Positions 1 to 12,049 of a stretch of DNA of 64,000 nucleotides are shown here, piece after piece; the first letter of the stretch is position 1; every line of letters begins with the position of its first letter. The stretch comes from Eurosta solidaginis (lineage: Eukaryota; Arthropoda; Insecta; Diptera; Tephritidae), in assembly GCF_040869045.1 (NCBI RefSeq), contig NC_090323.1:155206426-155270425 (forward strand). Direction: 5' to 3'. The notes beneath the pieces are model-generated. The model did not search any database and was not told the origin of the DNA. It saw only the letters and a program-made list of their open reading frames with translations. The translations under genes were made by a program, and so were the position numbers.

Positions 1-1
1 T

Positions 2-1057
2 GAGCTATGCAATAAAATAAACGGCTATCTCCCTGATCTCTCCAGTTTTTTCGCCTCGCGAAACCTGGCATTGTCACCGACTAAATCTTCCGCGACCTTA
101 TTTACAACATGGACGCCCCAAATGTCGACCATATTGAACATCCACGTCGATGGCACTACGCTACCGACTGTCCTACACCCCAAAATCTTGGGTGTGACGT
201 TTGATCAGGATCTACATTTTGGTGCGCACGCAACCGCAATTGTTACAAGAATTCAGAGCCGTAATAAAATCCTCAAATCCCTTCCTGGCAGTACCTGGGG
301 AAAAGATAAAGAAACGCTCTTGACCACATACAAAGCAATTAGCCAGCCGATTACGTGCTACGCGTCACCCATATGGTCGCCAAGCCTAAAAACCACCCAC
401 TGGAAGAAACTACAGGCATGCCAAAATACTGCTCTCAGAATCGCCACGGGCTGTCTTCTTATGTCCCCAGAACACCATCTGCATAATGAGGCGAGAATAC
501 TCCCCATCAGGGAGAGAAATGAGATGCTGACCAAACAGTTTCTGTTGAATACCCAGAAACCTGGGCATCCCAACAGAAATCTGATTGACGAACCAGCACC
601 GCCTAGGGGCCTAAGGAGTCATCTCCGTAAGCATTTTGAGGAAATACGGCACCTGAGAACCGAGCCGTATGAAGCGGAAAAACACAAGCAGGTCCTTGGT
701 GAACTCCATAGACAGGCGTCGGACCTTTATGTCGAGAATTGCCCGGTGAATCCAGTACTTGAAGAAAAATATCCAGAACTCGCAGAAGAGGAACGCGTAC
801 TCCCCAGGGAAACGCGTGTCACTCTTGCTCAACTTCGTTCTGGATACTGTAACAGGTTAAACTCTTACCTATCCAGAATCAACCCCGACATACAAAATGT
901 ATGCCCTGCTTTCAATGTGTCCCCACATGACACCAACCATCTCTTTAATTGTAATGTGGAACCAACGCCTCTAACACCCCTTTCCTTATGGTCCACCCCT
1001 GTTGAAACGGCAAGTTTCCTTGGACTCCCGTTAGAGGATATTGATGACAATTTGTGA
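2..1057 (+). pseudogene. Non-LTR retrotransposon (Jockey-type) reverse transcriptase, C-terminal part
   Basis: The reading frame is open from the left edge (position 2) to TGA at 1055-1057, so this is the 3' part of a longer ORF. The start of the protein lies outside the window. It reads as the end of the RT domain (KILGVTFDQDLHFGAH, then a thumb-like stretch with YASPIWSPS) followed by the C-terminal tail of Jockey-clade ORF2, with RSGYCNRLNSYL and a C-x-H-x-C cluster (CPAFNVSPHDTNHLFNC). In jockey-like LINEs this protein copies the element RNA at the target site. There is no internal stop, so the copy is fairly young, but it cannot be judged complete. A short 3' UTR and a CAA-repeat tail follow. 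Clade is from family knowledge; confidence is high for LINE origin and moderate for Jockey. Confidence 0.85.
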
Positions 1058-1109
1058 TCGGTCGCGGCTATTAGGTGGGGCGAGCATTGCTACAACAACA
1101 ACAACAACA
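1058..1109 (+). repeat. 3' UTR and (CAA)n tail of the Jockey-type element
   Basis: A 52-bp stretch after the ORF2 stop ends in CTACAACAACAACAACAA. Simple-repeat tails of this kind are usual at the 3' end of Jockey/I-type LINEs. The tail abuts a 127-bp satellite monomer at 1110, so the LINE appears to have inserted inside the satellite array or at its edge. Confidence 0.75.
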
Positions 1110-4100
1110 GAGTCACCCTTGCCAACCCTAATGGCGATATCTCGAAAAGGCGTCCACCTATAGACCTAGTGCCCACTCCCTCTTAAAATGCTCAGTAACA
1201 CCTTTCGTTTGATACCCATATCGTACAAACATTCTAGAGTCACCCCTGGCCCACCCTAATGGCGATATCTCGAAAAGGCGTCCACCTATAGACCTAGTGC
1301 CCACTCCCTCTTAAAATGCTCAGTAACACCTTTCGTTTGATACCCATATCGTACAAACATTCTAGAGTTCCCCTGGCCCACCCTAATGGCGATATCTCGA
1401 AAAGGCGTCCACCTATAGGCCTAATGCCCACTCCCTCTTAAAATGCTAAGTAACACCCTTCGTTTGATACCCATATCGTACAAACACATCCTAGAGTCAC
1501 CCCTGGCCCACCCTAATGGCGATATCTCGAAAAGGCGTCCACCTATAGACCTAATGCCCACACCCTCTTAAAATGCTCAGTAACACATTTCGTTTGATAC
1601 CCATATCGTACAAACATTCTAGAGTCACCTTTGGTCCACCTTTATGGCGATATCTCGAAAAGGCTTCCACCTATAGAACTAAGGATCACTCCCTTTGAAA
1701 ATACTCATTAACACCTTTCATTTGATACCCATATCGTACAAAAACACCTTCTAGAGTCACCCCTGGCCCACCCTAATGTCGATATTTCGAAAAGGCGTCC
1801 ACCTATAGACCTAATGCCCACTCCCTTTTAAAATGCTCAGTAACACCTTTCGTTTGATACCCATATCGTACAAACATTCTAGAGTCACCCCTGGCCCATC
1901 CTAATGGCGACATCTCGAAAAGGCGTCCACCGATAGACCTAAGGCCCGCTCCCTCTTAAAATGCTCAGTAACACCTTTCGTTTGATACCCAAATCGTACA
2001 AACATTCTAGAGTCACCCCTGGCCCACCCTAATGGCGATATCTCGAAAAGGTGTCCACCTATAGACCTAATGCCCACTCCCTCTTAAAATGCTCAGTAAC
2101 ACCTTTCGTTTGATACCCATATCGTACAAACATTCTAGAGTCACGCTTGGTCCACCTTTATGGCGATATCTCGAAAAGGCGTCCACCTATAGAACTAAGG
2201 ATTACTCCCTTTTAAAATACTCATTACCACCTTTCATTTGATACCCATATCGTACAAACACATTCTAGAGTCACCCTGGCCCACCATAATGGCGATATCT
2301 CGAAAAGGCGTCCACCTATAGACCTAATGCCCACTCCCTCTTAAAATGCTCAGTAACACCTTTCGTTTGATACCCATATCGTACAAACACATCCTAGAGT
2401 CACCCCTGGCCCACCCTAATGGCGATATCTCGAAAAGGCGTCCACCTATAGACCTAATGCCCACTCCCTCTTAAAACGCTCAGTAACACCTTTCGTTTGA
2501 TACCCATATCGTACAAACATTCTAGAGTCACCTTTGGTCCACCTTTATGGCGATATCTCGAAAAGGCTTCCACCTATAGAACTAAGGATCACTCCCTTTG
2601 AAAATACTCATTAACACCTTTCATTTGATACCTATATCGTACAAAAACACATTCTAGAGTCACCCCTGGCCCACCCTAATGGCGATATTTCGAAAAGGCG
2701 TCCACCTATAGACCTAATGCCCACTCCCTTTTAAAATGCTCAGTAACACCTTTCGTTTGATACCCATATCGTACAAACATTCTAGAGTCACCCCTGGCCC
2801 ATCCTAATGGCGACAACTCGAAAAGGCGTCCACCGATAGACCTAAGGCCCGCTCCCTCTTAAAATGTTCAGTAACACCTTTCGTTTGATACCCATATCGT
2901 ACAAACATTCTAGAGTCACCCCTGGCCCACCCTAATGGCGATATCTCGAAAAGGTGTCCACCTATAGACCTAATGCCCACTCCCTCTTAAAATGCTCAGT
3001 AACACCTTTCGTTTGATACCCATATCGTACAAACATTCTAGAGTCACGCTTGGTCCACCTTTATGGCGATATCTCGAAAAGGCGTCCACCTATAGAACTA
3101 AGGATTACTCCCTTTTAAAATACTCATTACAACCTTTCATTTGATACCCATATCGTACAAACACATTCTAGAGTCACCCTGGCCCACCCTAATGGCGATA
3201 TCTCGAAAAGGCGTCCACTTATAGACCTAATGCCCACTCCCTCTTAAAATGCTCAGTAACACCTTTCGTTTGATACCCATATCGTACAAACATTCTAGAG
3301 TCACCCTTGGTCCACCTTTATGGCGATATCTCGAAAAGGCGTCCACCTATAGAACTAAGGATTACTCCCTCTTAAAATGCTCAGTAACACCTTTCGTTTG
3401 ATATCCATATCGTACAAACATTCTAGAGTTCCCCTGGCCCACCCTAATGGCGATATCTCGAAAAGGCGTCCACCTATAGGCCTAATGCCCACTCCCTCTT
3501 AAAATGCTAAGTAACACCCTTCGTTTGATACCCATATCGTACAAACACATCCTAGAGTCACCCCTGGCCCACCCTAATGGCGATATCTCGAAAAGGCGTC
3601 CACCTATAGACCTAATGCCCACACCCTCTTAAAATGCTCAGTAACACATTTCGTTTGATACCCATATCGTACAAACATTCTAGAGTCACCTTTGGTCCAC
3701 CTTTATGGCGATATCTCGAAAAGGCTTCCACCTATAGAACTAAGGATCACTCCCTTTGAAAATACTCATTAACACCTTTCATTTGATACCCATATCGTAC
3801 AAAAACACCTTCTAGAGTCACCCCTGGCCCACCCTAATGTCGATATTTCGAAAAGGCGTCCACCTATAGACCTAATGCCCACTCCCTTTTAAAATGCTCA
3901 GTAACACCTTTCGTTTGATACCCATATCGTACAAACATTCTAGAGTCACCCCTGGCCCATCCTAATGGCGACATCTCGAAAAGGCGTCCACCGATAGACC
4001 TAAGGCCCGCTCCCTCTTAAAATGCTCAGTAACACCTTTCGTTTGATACCCAAATCGTACAAACATTCTAGAGTCACCCCTGGCCCACCCTAATGGCGAT

Positions 4101-5600
4101 ATCTCGAAAAGGTGTCCACCTATAGACCTAATGCCCACTCCCTCTTAAAATGCTCAGTAACACCTTTCGTTTGATACCCATATCGTACAAACATTCTAGA
4201 GTCACGCTTGGTCCACCTTTATGGCGATATCTCGAAAAGGCGTCCACCTATAGAACTAAGGATTACTCCCTTTTAAAATACTCATTACCACCTTTCATTT
4301 GATACCCATATCGTACAAACACATTCTAGAGTCACCCTGGCCCACCATAATGGCGATATCTCGAAAAGGCGTCCACCTATAGACCTAATGCCCACTCCCT
4401 CTTAAAATGCTCAGTAACACCTTTCGTTTGATACCCATATCGTACAAACACATCCTAGAGTCACCCCTGGCCCACCCTAATGGCGATATCTCGAAAAGGC
4501 GTCCACCTATAGACCTAATGCCCACTCCCTCTTAAAACGCTCAGTAACACCTTTCGTTTGATACCCATATCGTACAAACATTCTAGAGTCACCTTTGGTC
4601 CACCTTTATGGCGATATCTCGAAAAGGCTTCCACCTATAGAACTAAGGATCACTCCCTTTGAAAATACTCATTAACACCTTTCATTTGATACCTATATCG
4701 TACAAAAACACATTCTAGAGTCACCCCTGGCCCACCCTAATGGCGATATTTCGAAAAGGCGTCCACCTATAGACCTAATGCCCACTCCCTTTTAAAATGC
4801 TCAGTAACACCTTTCGTTTGATACCCATATCGTACAAACATTCTAGAGTCACCCCTGGCCCATCCTAATGGCGACAACTCGAAAAGGCGTCCACCGATAG
4901 ACCTAAGGCCCGCTCCCTCTTAAAATGTTCAGTAACACCTTTCGTTTGATACCCATATCGTACAAACATTCTAGAGTCACCCCTGGCCCACCCTAATGGC
5001 GATATCTCGAAAAGGTGTCCACCTATAGACCTAATGCCCACTCCCTCTTAAAATGCTCAGTAACACCTTTCGTTTGATACCCATATCGTACAAACATTCT
5101 AGAGTCACGCTTGGTCCACCTTTATGGCGATATCTCGAAAAGGCGTCCACCTATAGAACTAAGGATTACTCCCTTTTAAAATACTCATTACAACCTTTCA
5201 TTTGATACCCATATCGTACAAACACATTCTAGAGTCACCCTGGCCCACCCTAATGGCGATATCTCGAAAAGGCGTCCACTTATAGACCTAATGCCCACTC
5301 CCTCTTAAAATGCTCAGTAACACCTTTCGTTTGATACCCATATCGTACAAACATTCTAGAGTCACCCTTGGTCCACCTTTATGGCGATATCTCGAAAAGG
5401 CGTCCACCTATAGAACTAAGGATTACTCCCTTTTAAAATACTCATTAACACCTTTCATTTGATACCCATATCGTACAAACAAATTCTAGGGTTACCCCTG
5501 GTGCACCTTTATGGCGATATCCCTAAATGGCGTCCATCCATAGAACTATGGCCTACTCTCTCTTAAAATACTCTTTAATACCTTCCATTTGATACACATG
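1110..5600 (+). repeat. 127-bp satellite array with higher-order structure (array 1)
   Basis: About 35 head-to-tail monomers of 126-131 bp. Each has the landmarks CTAGAGTCACCCCTGG, ATGGCGATATCTCGAAAAGG, CCACCTATAGA and TTTGATACCCATATCGTAC. Spacing was measured from successive GAGTCA starts at 1110, 1237 and 1365. Two higher-order periods overlie this: an older one of about 903 bp (7 monomers; compare 1621 and 2524) and a near-identical one of 2061 bp (16 monomers; 1303-3363 against 3364-5424). Monomers become divergent after about 5480. The array is the central block of a DINE-like element whose 3' end follows at 5640-5731. Confidence 0.95.
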
Positions 5601-5731
5601 TCATACAACCACATTCCATGGTTACCCTAGGTTCATTTTCCTACATGGTGATTTTCTTTATTTTTTTTCCATAGCTCTCAACTGAGTATGTAATGTTCGG
5701 TCACACCCGAACTTAGCCTTCCTCAATTGTT
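5601..5731 (+). mobile_element. 3' terminal segment of DINE-like element 1
   Basis: After the last decayed monomer come CTCAACTGAGTATGTAATG, a hairpin (GTTCGG then CCGAAC around a short loop) and a terminus TTAGCCTTCC..ATTGT. The same 3' block closes the elements ending near 9445, 16141 and 62639. CTCAACTGAGTAT is the inverse of ATACTCAGTTGAG at the 5' end of complete copies. The 5' half of this copy is missing: it would lie left of the LINE at 1-1109. Confidence 0.8.
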
Positions 5732-8700
5732 ATACTCAGTTGAGCAGAGCTCACAGAGTATATTAACTTTGATTGGATAACGGTTGGTTGTACAGGTATA
5801 AAGGAATCGAGATAGATATAGACTTCCATATATCAAAATCATCAGTATCGAAAAAAAATTTGATTGAGCCATGTCCGTCCGTCCGTCCGCCCGTCCGTCT
5901 GTCCGTTAACACGATAACTTGAGTAAATTTTAAGGTATCTTGATGAAATTTGGTATGTAGATTCCTCGGCACTCATCTCAGATCGCTATTTAAAATGAAC
6001 GATATCGGACTATAACCACGCCCACTTTTTCGATATCGAAAATTTCGTAAAACCGTAAAAATGCGATAATTCATTGGCAAAGGCGGTTAAAGCGATGAAA
6101 CTTGGTAGATGGGTTCACGTTATGACGCAGAATGGAAAATTAGTAAGATTTTGGACAATGGGTGTGGCACCGCCCACTTTTACAAGAAGGTAATTTAAAA
6201 GATTTTTCAAGCTGTAATTTGGCAGTCGTTGAAGATATCATGATGAAATTTGTCAGGAACGTTACTACTATTACTATATATGTGTTAAATAAAAATTAGC
6301 AAAATTGGATGAAGAACACGCCCACTATTTAAAAAAAAATTTTTTTTAATTCAAATTTTAACAAAAATTTAATATCTTTACTGTATATAAGTAAATTAAG
6401 CCAAAATTCAACTCCAGTAATGATATGATGCAACAAAATACAAAAATAAAATAAAATTTCAAAATGGGCGGAGCCACGCTTGTTTGTCTAGAATACTTTT
6501 ACTGCCATAAGTCGAACAAAAATTTACCAATCCTTCTCAAATTTGGTAGGGTCATAGATTCTATGATGGTAACTGTTCTATGTGAAAATGGGCGAAATCG
6601 GTGGAAGCAACGCCCAGTTTTTATACACAGTCCACCGCCTGTCCTTCCGCTCGGCCGTTAACACAATAACTTGAGCAAAAACCGATATATCTTTACTAAA
6701 CTTAGCCCACGTACTTATCTGAACTCACTTTATCTTGGCATAAAAAATGGCCGAAATCTGACCATAACCACGCCCAATTTATCGATATCGAATATTAAGA
6801 AAAATGAAAAAAATGCCATAATTCTATACCAAATACGAAAAAAGGGATTAAACATGGTAACTGGATTGGTTTATTGACGCAAAATATAACTTTGGAAAAA
6901 ACTTTGTAAAATGGGTGTGACACCTACCATATTAAGTAGAAGAAAATGAAAAAGTTCTACAAGGCGAAATCAACAGCCCTTGGAATCTTGGCAGGAATAC
7001 TGTTAGTGGTATTGCATATATAAATAAATCAGCAGTACCCGACAGATGATTTTCTAGATCACCTGGTCCACATTTTGGTCGATATCGCGAGAACGCCTTC
7101 ACATATACATCTAAGGGCCACTCGCTTTTAAAACCCTCATTAATACCTTTAATTTGATATCCATATCGTACAATCACATTCTAGAGTCACCCCTGGCCCA
7201 CCCTAATGGCGATATCTCGAAAAGGCCTAATGCCCACTCCCTCTTAAAATGCTCAGTAACACCTTTCGTTTGATACCCATATCGTACAAACATTCTAGAG
7301 TCACCCCTGGCCCACCCTAATGGCGATAACTCGAAAAGGCGTCCACCTATAGACCTAATGTCCACTCCCTCTTAATATGCTCAGTAACACCTTTCGTTTG
7401 ATACCAATACCGTACAAACATTCTAGAGTCACCCCTGGCCCACCCTAATGGCGATATCTCGAAAAGGCGTCCACCTATAGACCTAATGCCCACTCCCTCT
7501 TAAAATGCTCAGTAACACCTTTCGTTTGATACCCATATCGTACAAACATTCTAGAGTCACCCTTGGTCCACCTTTATGGCGATATCTCGAAAAGGCGTAC
7601 ACCTATAGAACTAGGGATTACTCCCTTTTAAAATACTCATTACCACCTTTCATTTGATACCCATATCGTACAAACACATTCTAGAGCCACCCTGGCCCAC
7701 CCTAATGGCGATATCTCGAAAAGGCGTCCACCTATAGACCTAATGCCCACTCCCTCTTAAAATGCTCAGTAACAGCACATTCTAGAGTCACCCCTGGCCC
7801 ACCCTAATGGCGATATCTCGAAAAGGCGTCCACCTATAGACCTAATGCCCACTCCCTCTTAAAATGCTCAGTAACACCTTTCGTTTGATACCCATATCGT
7901 ACAAACATTCTAGAGTCACCCCTGGCCCACCCTAATGGCGATATCTCGAAAAGGCGTCCACCTATAGACCTAATGCCCACTCCCTCTTAAAATGCTCAGT
8001 AACACCTTTCGTTTGATACCCATATCGTACAAACACATTCTAGAGTCACCCCTGGCCCACCCTAATGACGATATCTCGAAAATGCGTCCACCTATAGACC
8101 TCATGCCCACTCCCTCTTAAAATGCTCAGTAAGACCTTTCGTTTGATACCCATATCGTACAAACATTCTAGAGTCACCCTTGGTCCACCTTTATGGCGAT
8201 ATCTCGAAAAGGCGTCCACCTATAGAACTAAGGATTACTCCCTTTTAAAATACTCATTACCATCTTTCATTTGATACCCATATCATACAAACACATTCTA
8301 GAGTCACCCCTGGCCCACCCTAATGGCGACATTTCGAAAAGGCGTCCACCTATAGACCTAATGCCCACGCCCTCTTAAAATGCTCAGTAACACTTTTCGT
8401 TTGATACCTATATCGTACAAACATTCTAGAGTCACCCCTGGCCCACCCTAATGGCGATATCTCGAAAAGGCGTCCACCTATAGACCTAATGTCCACTCCC
8501 TCTTAAAATGCTCAGTAACACCTTTCGTTTGATACCCATATCGTACAAACATTCTAGAGTCACCCCTGCCCACCCTAATGGCGATATCTCGAAAAGGCGT
8601 CCACCTATAGCCCTAATGCCCACTCCCTCTTAAAATGCTCAGTAACACCTTTCGTTTGATACCCATATCGTACAAACACATTCTAGAGTCACCCCTGGCC

Positions 8701-9445
8701 CACCCTAATGACGATATCTCGAAAAGGCGTCCACCTATAGAACTAAGGATTACTCCCTTTTGAAATACTCATTACCATCTTTCATTTGATACCCATATCA
8801 TACAAACACATTCTAGAGTCACCCCTGGCCCACCCTAATGGCGACATTTCGAAAAGACGTCCACCTATAGACGTAATGCCCACTCCCTCTTAAAATGCTC
8901 AGTAACACTTTTCGTTTGATACCCATATCGTACAAACATTCTAGAGTCACCCCTGGCCCACCCTAATAGCGATATCTCGAAAAGGCGTCCACCTATAGAC
9001 CTAATGCCCACTCCCTCTTAAAATGCACAGTAACACCTTTCATTTGATTCCCATATCGTACAAACACATTCTAGAGACACCCCTGGTCCACCTTTATGGC
9101 GATATCTCGAAACGGCGTCCACCTATAGAACTAAAGCCCATTCCCATTTAAAATACTCATTACCACCTTTCATTTGATACCCGTATCGTACAAACAAATT
9201 CTAGAGTCAGCCCTGGTCCACCTTTATGGCGATATCCCTTAATGGAGTCCATCCATAGAACTATGGCCTACTCTCTCTTAAAATACTCTTTAATACCTTC
9301 CATTTGATACACATGTCATACAACCACATTCCAGGGTTACCCTAGGTTCATTTTCCTACATGGTGATTTTCCTTATTTTGTCTCCATAGCTCTCAACGGA
9401 GTATGTAATGTTCGGTTACACCCGAATTTAGCCTTCCTTACTTGT
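5732..9445 (+). mobile_element. DINE-1/Helentron-like element 2, complete copy with satellite core
   Basis: The copy starts ATACTCAGTTGAGCAGAGCT and ends CTTCCTTACTTGT. In order: a 5' block, a (GTCY)n tract at about 5873-5905, blocks with CCACGCCCACTTTTT, the palindrome TTTTCGATATCGAAAA (6027-6042), a 127-bp satellite array (about 7170-9340), a subterminal inverted repeat and a 3' hairpin. No transposase or Rep-helicase ORF is seen, so it is non-autonomous. Subterminal inverted repeats, GTCY microsatellite, internal tandem repeats, 3' hairpin and insertion between T residues are the known hallmarks of DINE-1/mini-me/HINE elements. Assignment to that group is inference from structure. Confidence 0.75.
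7170..9340 (+). repeat. 127-bp satellite array 2 (inside DINE-like element 2)
   Basis: About 17 monomers of the same family as array 1. A shortened monomer occurs near 7765-7785, where part of the unit is skipped (TCAGTAACAG joined to CACATTCTAGAG). Another near 7225 lacks the CGTCCACCTATAGAC block. Monomers diverge at both array edges, as expected if homogenisation acts mainly in the middle. Confidence 0.9.
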
Positions 9446-10652
9446 TTTGAAATAACTTTTTAACAAAAGGTGGACAAACGAAAATTTTTCCTGGACAAAC
9501 GTGGACAAACGATATACAAACGAATGGCATTTGGTTTTTTTAATTACTCGCAAATGGAGGTGCCAACTTCACACACGATTTTTGTTTTTTTGAAATAACT
9601 TTTTAACAAAAGGTGGACAAACGAAAATTTCTCCTGGACAAACATGGACAAACGATGGGCAAACGACGGACATACGATTTAGCACAATAAAGCGAAACAA
9701 AAATTTTTTTGGGTTTTTCGAAAAAAAAAAAATTTGTTTAACTTTTTAACAAAAGGTGGACAAACGAAAATTTTTCCTGGAAAAACGTGGACAAACGATG
9801 GACAAACGAATGGCATTTGGTTTTGTTAATTGCTCGTAAATGGAGGTGCCAACTTCACACACAATTTTTTTTTTTTTGAAATAACTTTTTAACAAAAGGT
9901 GGACAAACGAAAATTTCTCCTGGACAAACGACGGACATACGATTTAGCACAATAAAGCGAAACAAAAAATTTTTTGGGTTTTTTCGAAAAAAAAAAAAAA
10001 TTTTTTGTTATAACTTTTTAACAAAAGGTGGACAAACGAAATTTTTTCCTGGACAAACATGGACAAACGATGGGCAAACGACGGACATACGATTTAGCAC
10101 AATAAAGCGAAACAAACATTTTTTTGGGTTTTTTCGAAACAAAAAATTTTTGTTATAACTTTTTAACAAAAGGTGGACAAACGTGGACAAACGTGGACAA
10201 ACGATGGACAAACGAATGTCATTGGTTTTTTTTAATTACTCGTAAATGGAGGTGCCAAATTCACACACGATTTTTGTTTTTTTGAAATAACTTTTTAACA
10301 AAAGGTGGACAAACGAAAATTTTTCCTGGACAAACATGGACAAACGATGGGCAAACGACGGACATACGATTTAGCACAATAACGCGAAACAAATTTTTTT
10401 TTGGGTTTTTTGGAAAAAAAAATTTTTGTTAAAACTTTTTAACAAAAGGTGGAAAAACGAAAATTTTTCCTGGACAATCGTGGACAAACGATGGACATAC
10501 GATTTAGCACAATAACGCGAAACAAAATTTTTTTTGGGTTTTTTTGAAAAAAAAAATTTTTGTTATAACTTTTTAACAAAAGGTGGACAAAGGAAAATTT
10601 TTCCTGGACAATCGTGGACAAACGATGGACAAACGAATGGCATTTGGTTTTT
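9446..10652 (+). repeat. Second satellite, GGACAAACG-rich, part 1
   Basis: Tandem units start at AACTTTTTAACAAAAGGTGG and carry several copies of GGACAAACG. They alternate between a type ending in GACATACGATTTAGCACAATAA..GCGAAACAAA and a type with GAATGGCATTTGG..TAATTACTCGTAAATGGAGG. Poly-A/T runs separate units. Short ORFs on the minus strand (repeated FVHVCPGK..FVCPPFVKKL) only reflect the repeat. The array is interrupted by DINE-like element 3 and resumes at 16142. Confidence 0.9.
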
Positions 10653-12049
10653 ATACTCAGTTGAGCAGAGCTCACAGAGTATATTAACTTTGATTGCATA
10701 ACAGTTGGTTGTACAGGTATAAAGGGATCGAGATAGATATAGACTTCCATATATCAAAATCATCAGTATCGAAAAAAAATTCGATTGAGCCATGTCCGTC
10801 CGTCCGTCCGTCCGTCTGCCCGTTAAAACGATAACTTGAGTAAATTTTGAGGTATCTTGATGTAATTTGGTATCTATGTTCCTGGGCACTCATCTCAGAT
10901 CGCTATTTAAAATGAACGATAGCGGACAAAAACCACGCCCACTTTTTCGATATCGAAAATTTCGAAAAATCGAAAAAGTGTGATAATTCATTACCAAATA
11001 CGCATTAAGCGATGAAAGTTGGTAGGTGAGTTGAGCTTATGACGCAGAATAGAAGAGTAGTAAAATTTTGGACAATGGGCGTGGCACCGCCCACTTTTAA
11101 ATGAAGGTAATTTAGAAGTTTTGCAAGCTGTAATTTGGCAGTCGTTGAAGATATGATGATGAAATTTGGCAGGAACGTTACTCTTATTACTTTATGTCTG
11201 CTTAATAAAAATTAGCAAAATCGGAGAGCGACCACGCCCACATTTTTAAAAAAATTTTTTTTAAATTCAAATTTTAAAAGAACTCAACTCCAGTAATGAT
11301 ATGGTGCAACAAAATACAAAAATAAAAGAAATTTTCAAAATGGGCGTGGCTCCGCCCTTTTTCATTAAATTTGTCTAGGATGCTTTTAATGCCATAAGTC
11401 GAACAAAAATTAACCAATCCTTGTGAAATTTTGTAGAGGCTTAGCTCCTAGAACAATAACTGTTTTCTGTGAAAAAGGGCGAAATCGGTTGAAGCCACGT
11501 CCAGTTTTTATACACAGTCGACCGTCTGTCCTTCCGCTCGGCCGTTAACACGATAACTTGAGCAAAAATCGATACATCTTTACTAAACTCAGTTCACGTA
11601 CTTACCTGAACTCATTTTTTATTGGTGTAAATCCGACTATGACCACTCCCACTTTTTCGATATCGAAAATTACGAAAAATGAAAAAAATGCCATAATTAT
11701 ATACCAAATACGAAAAAAGGAATGAAACATGGTAATTGTATTGGTCTATTGACGCAAAATATAACTTTAGAAAAACTTGGTAAAATGGGTGTGACACCTA
11801 CCATATTAAGTAGAAGAAAATGAAAAAGTTTTGCAGGGCGAAATGAAAAGCCCTTGGAATCTTGGAAGGAATACTGTACGTGGTATTATATATATAAATA
11901 AATTAGCGGTACCCGACAGATGATGTTCTGGATCACCCTGGTCCACATTTTGATAGATATCTCGAAAACGCATTCACATATTCAACTAAGGGCCACTCCC
12001 TTTTAAAACCCTCATTAATACCTTTAATTTGATACCCATATCGTACAAA

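Noticed and set aside
1110..5600. Regular repeats and unique-looking variants as a CRISPR array
   Set aside because: Units are contiguous ~127-bp satellite monomers without constant repeat/variable spacer alternation, in a eukaryotic genome with spliced exons.
10008..10893. Minus-strand ORFs encoding repeated CP(G/S)..FVCPPFVKKL peptides
   Set aside because: They are translations of the GGACAAACG satellite and of the (GTCY)n element start; the peptides repeat only because the DNA does.
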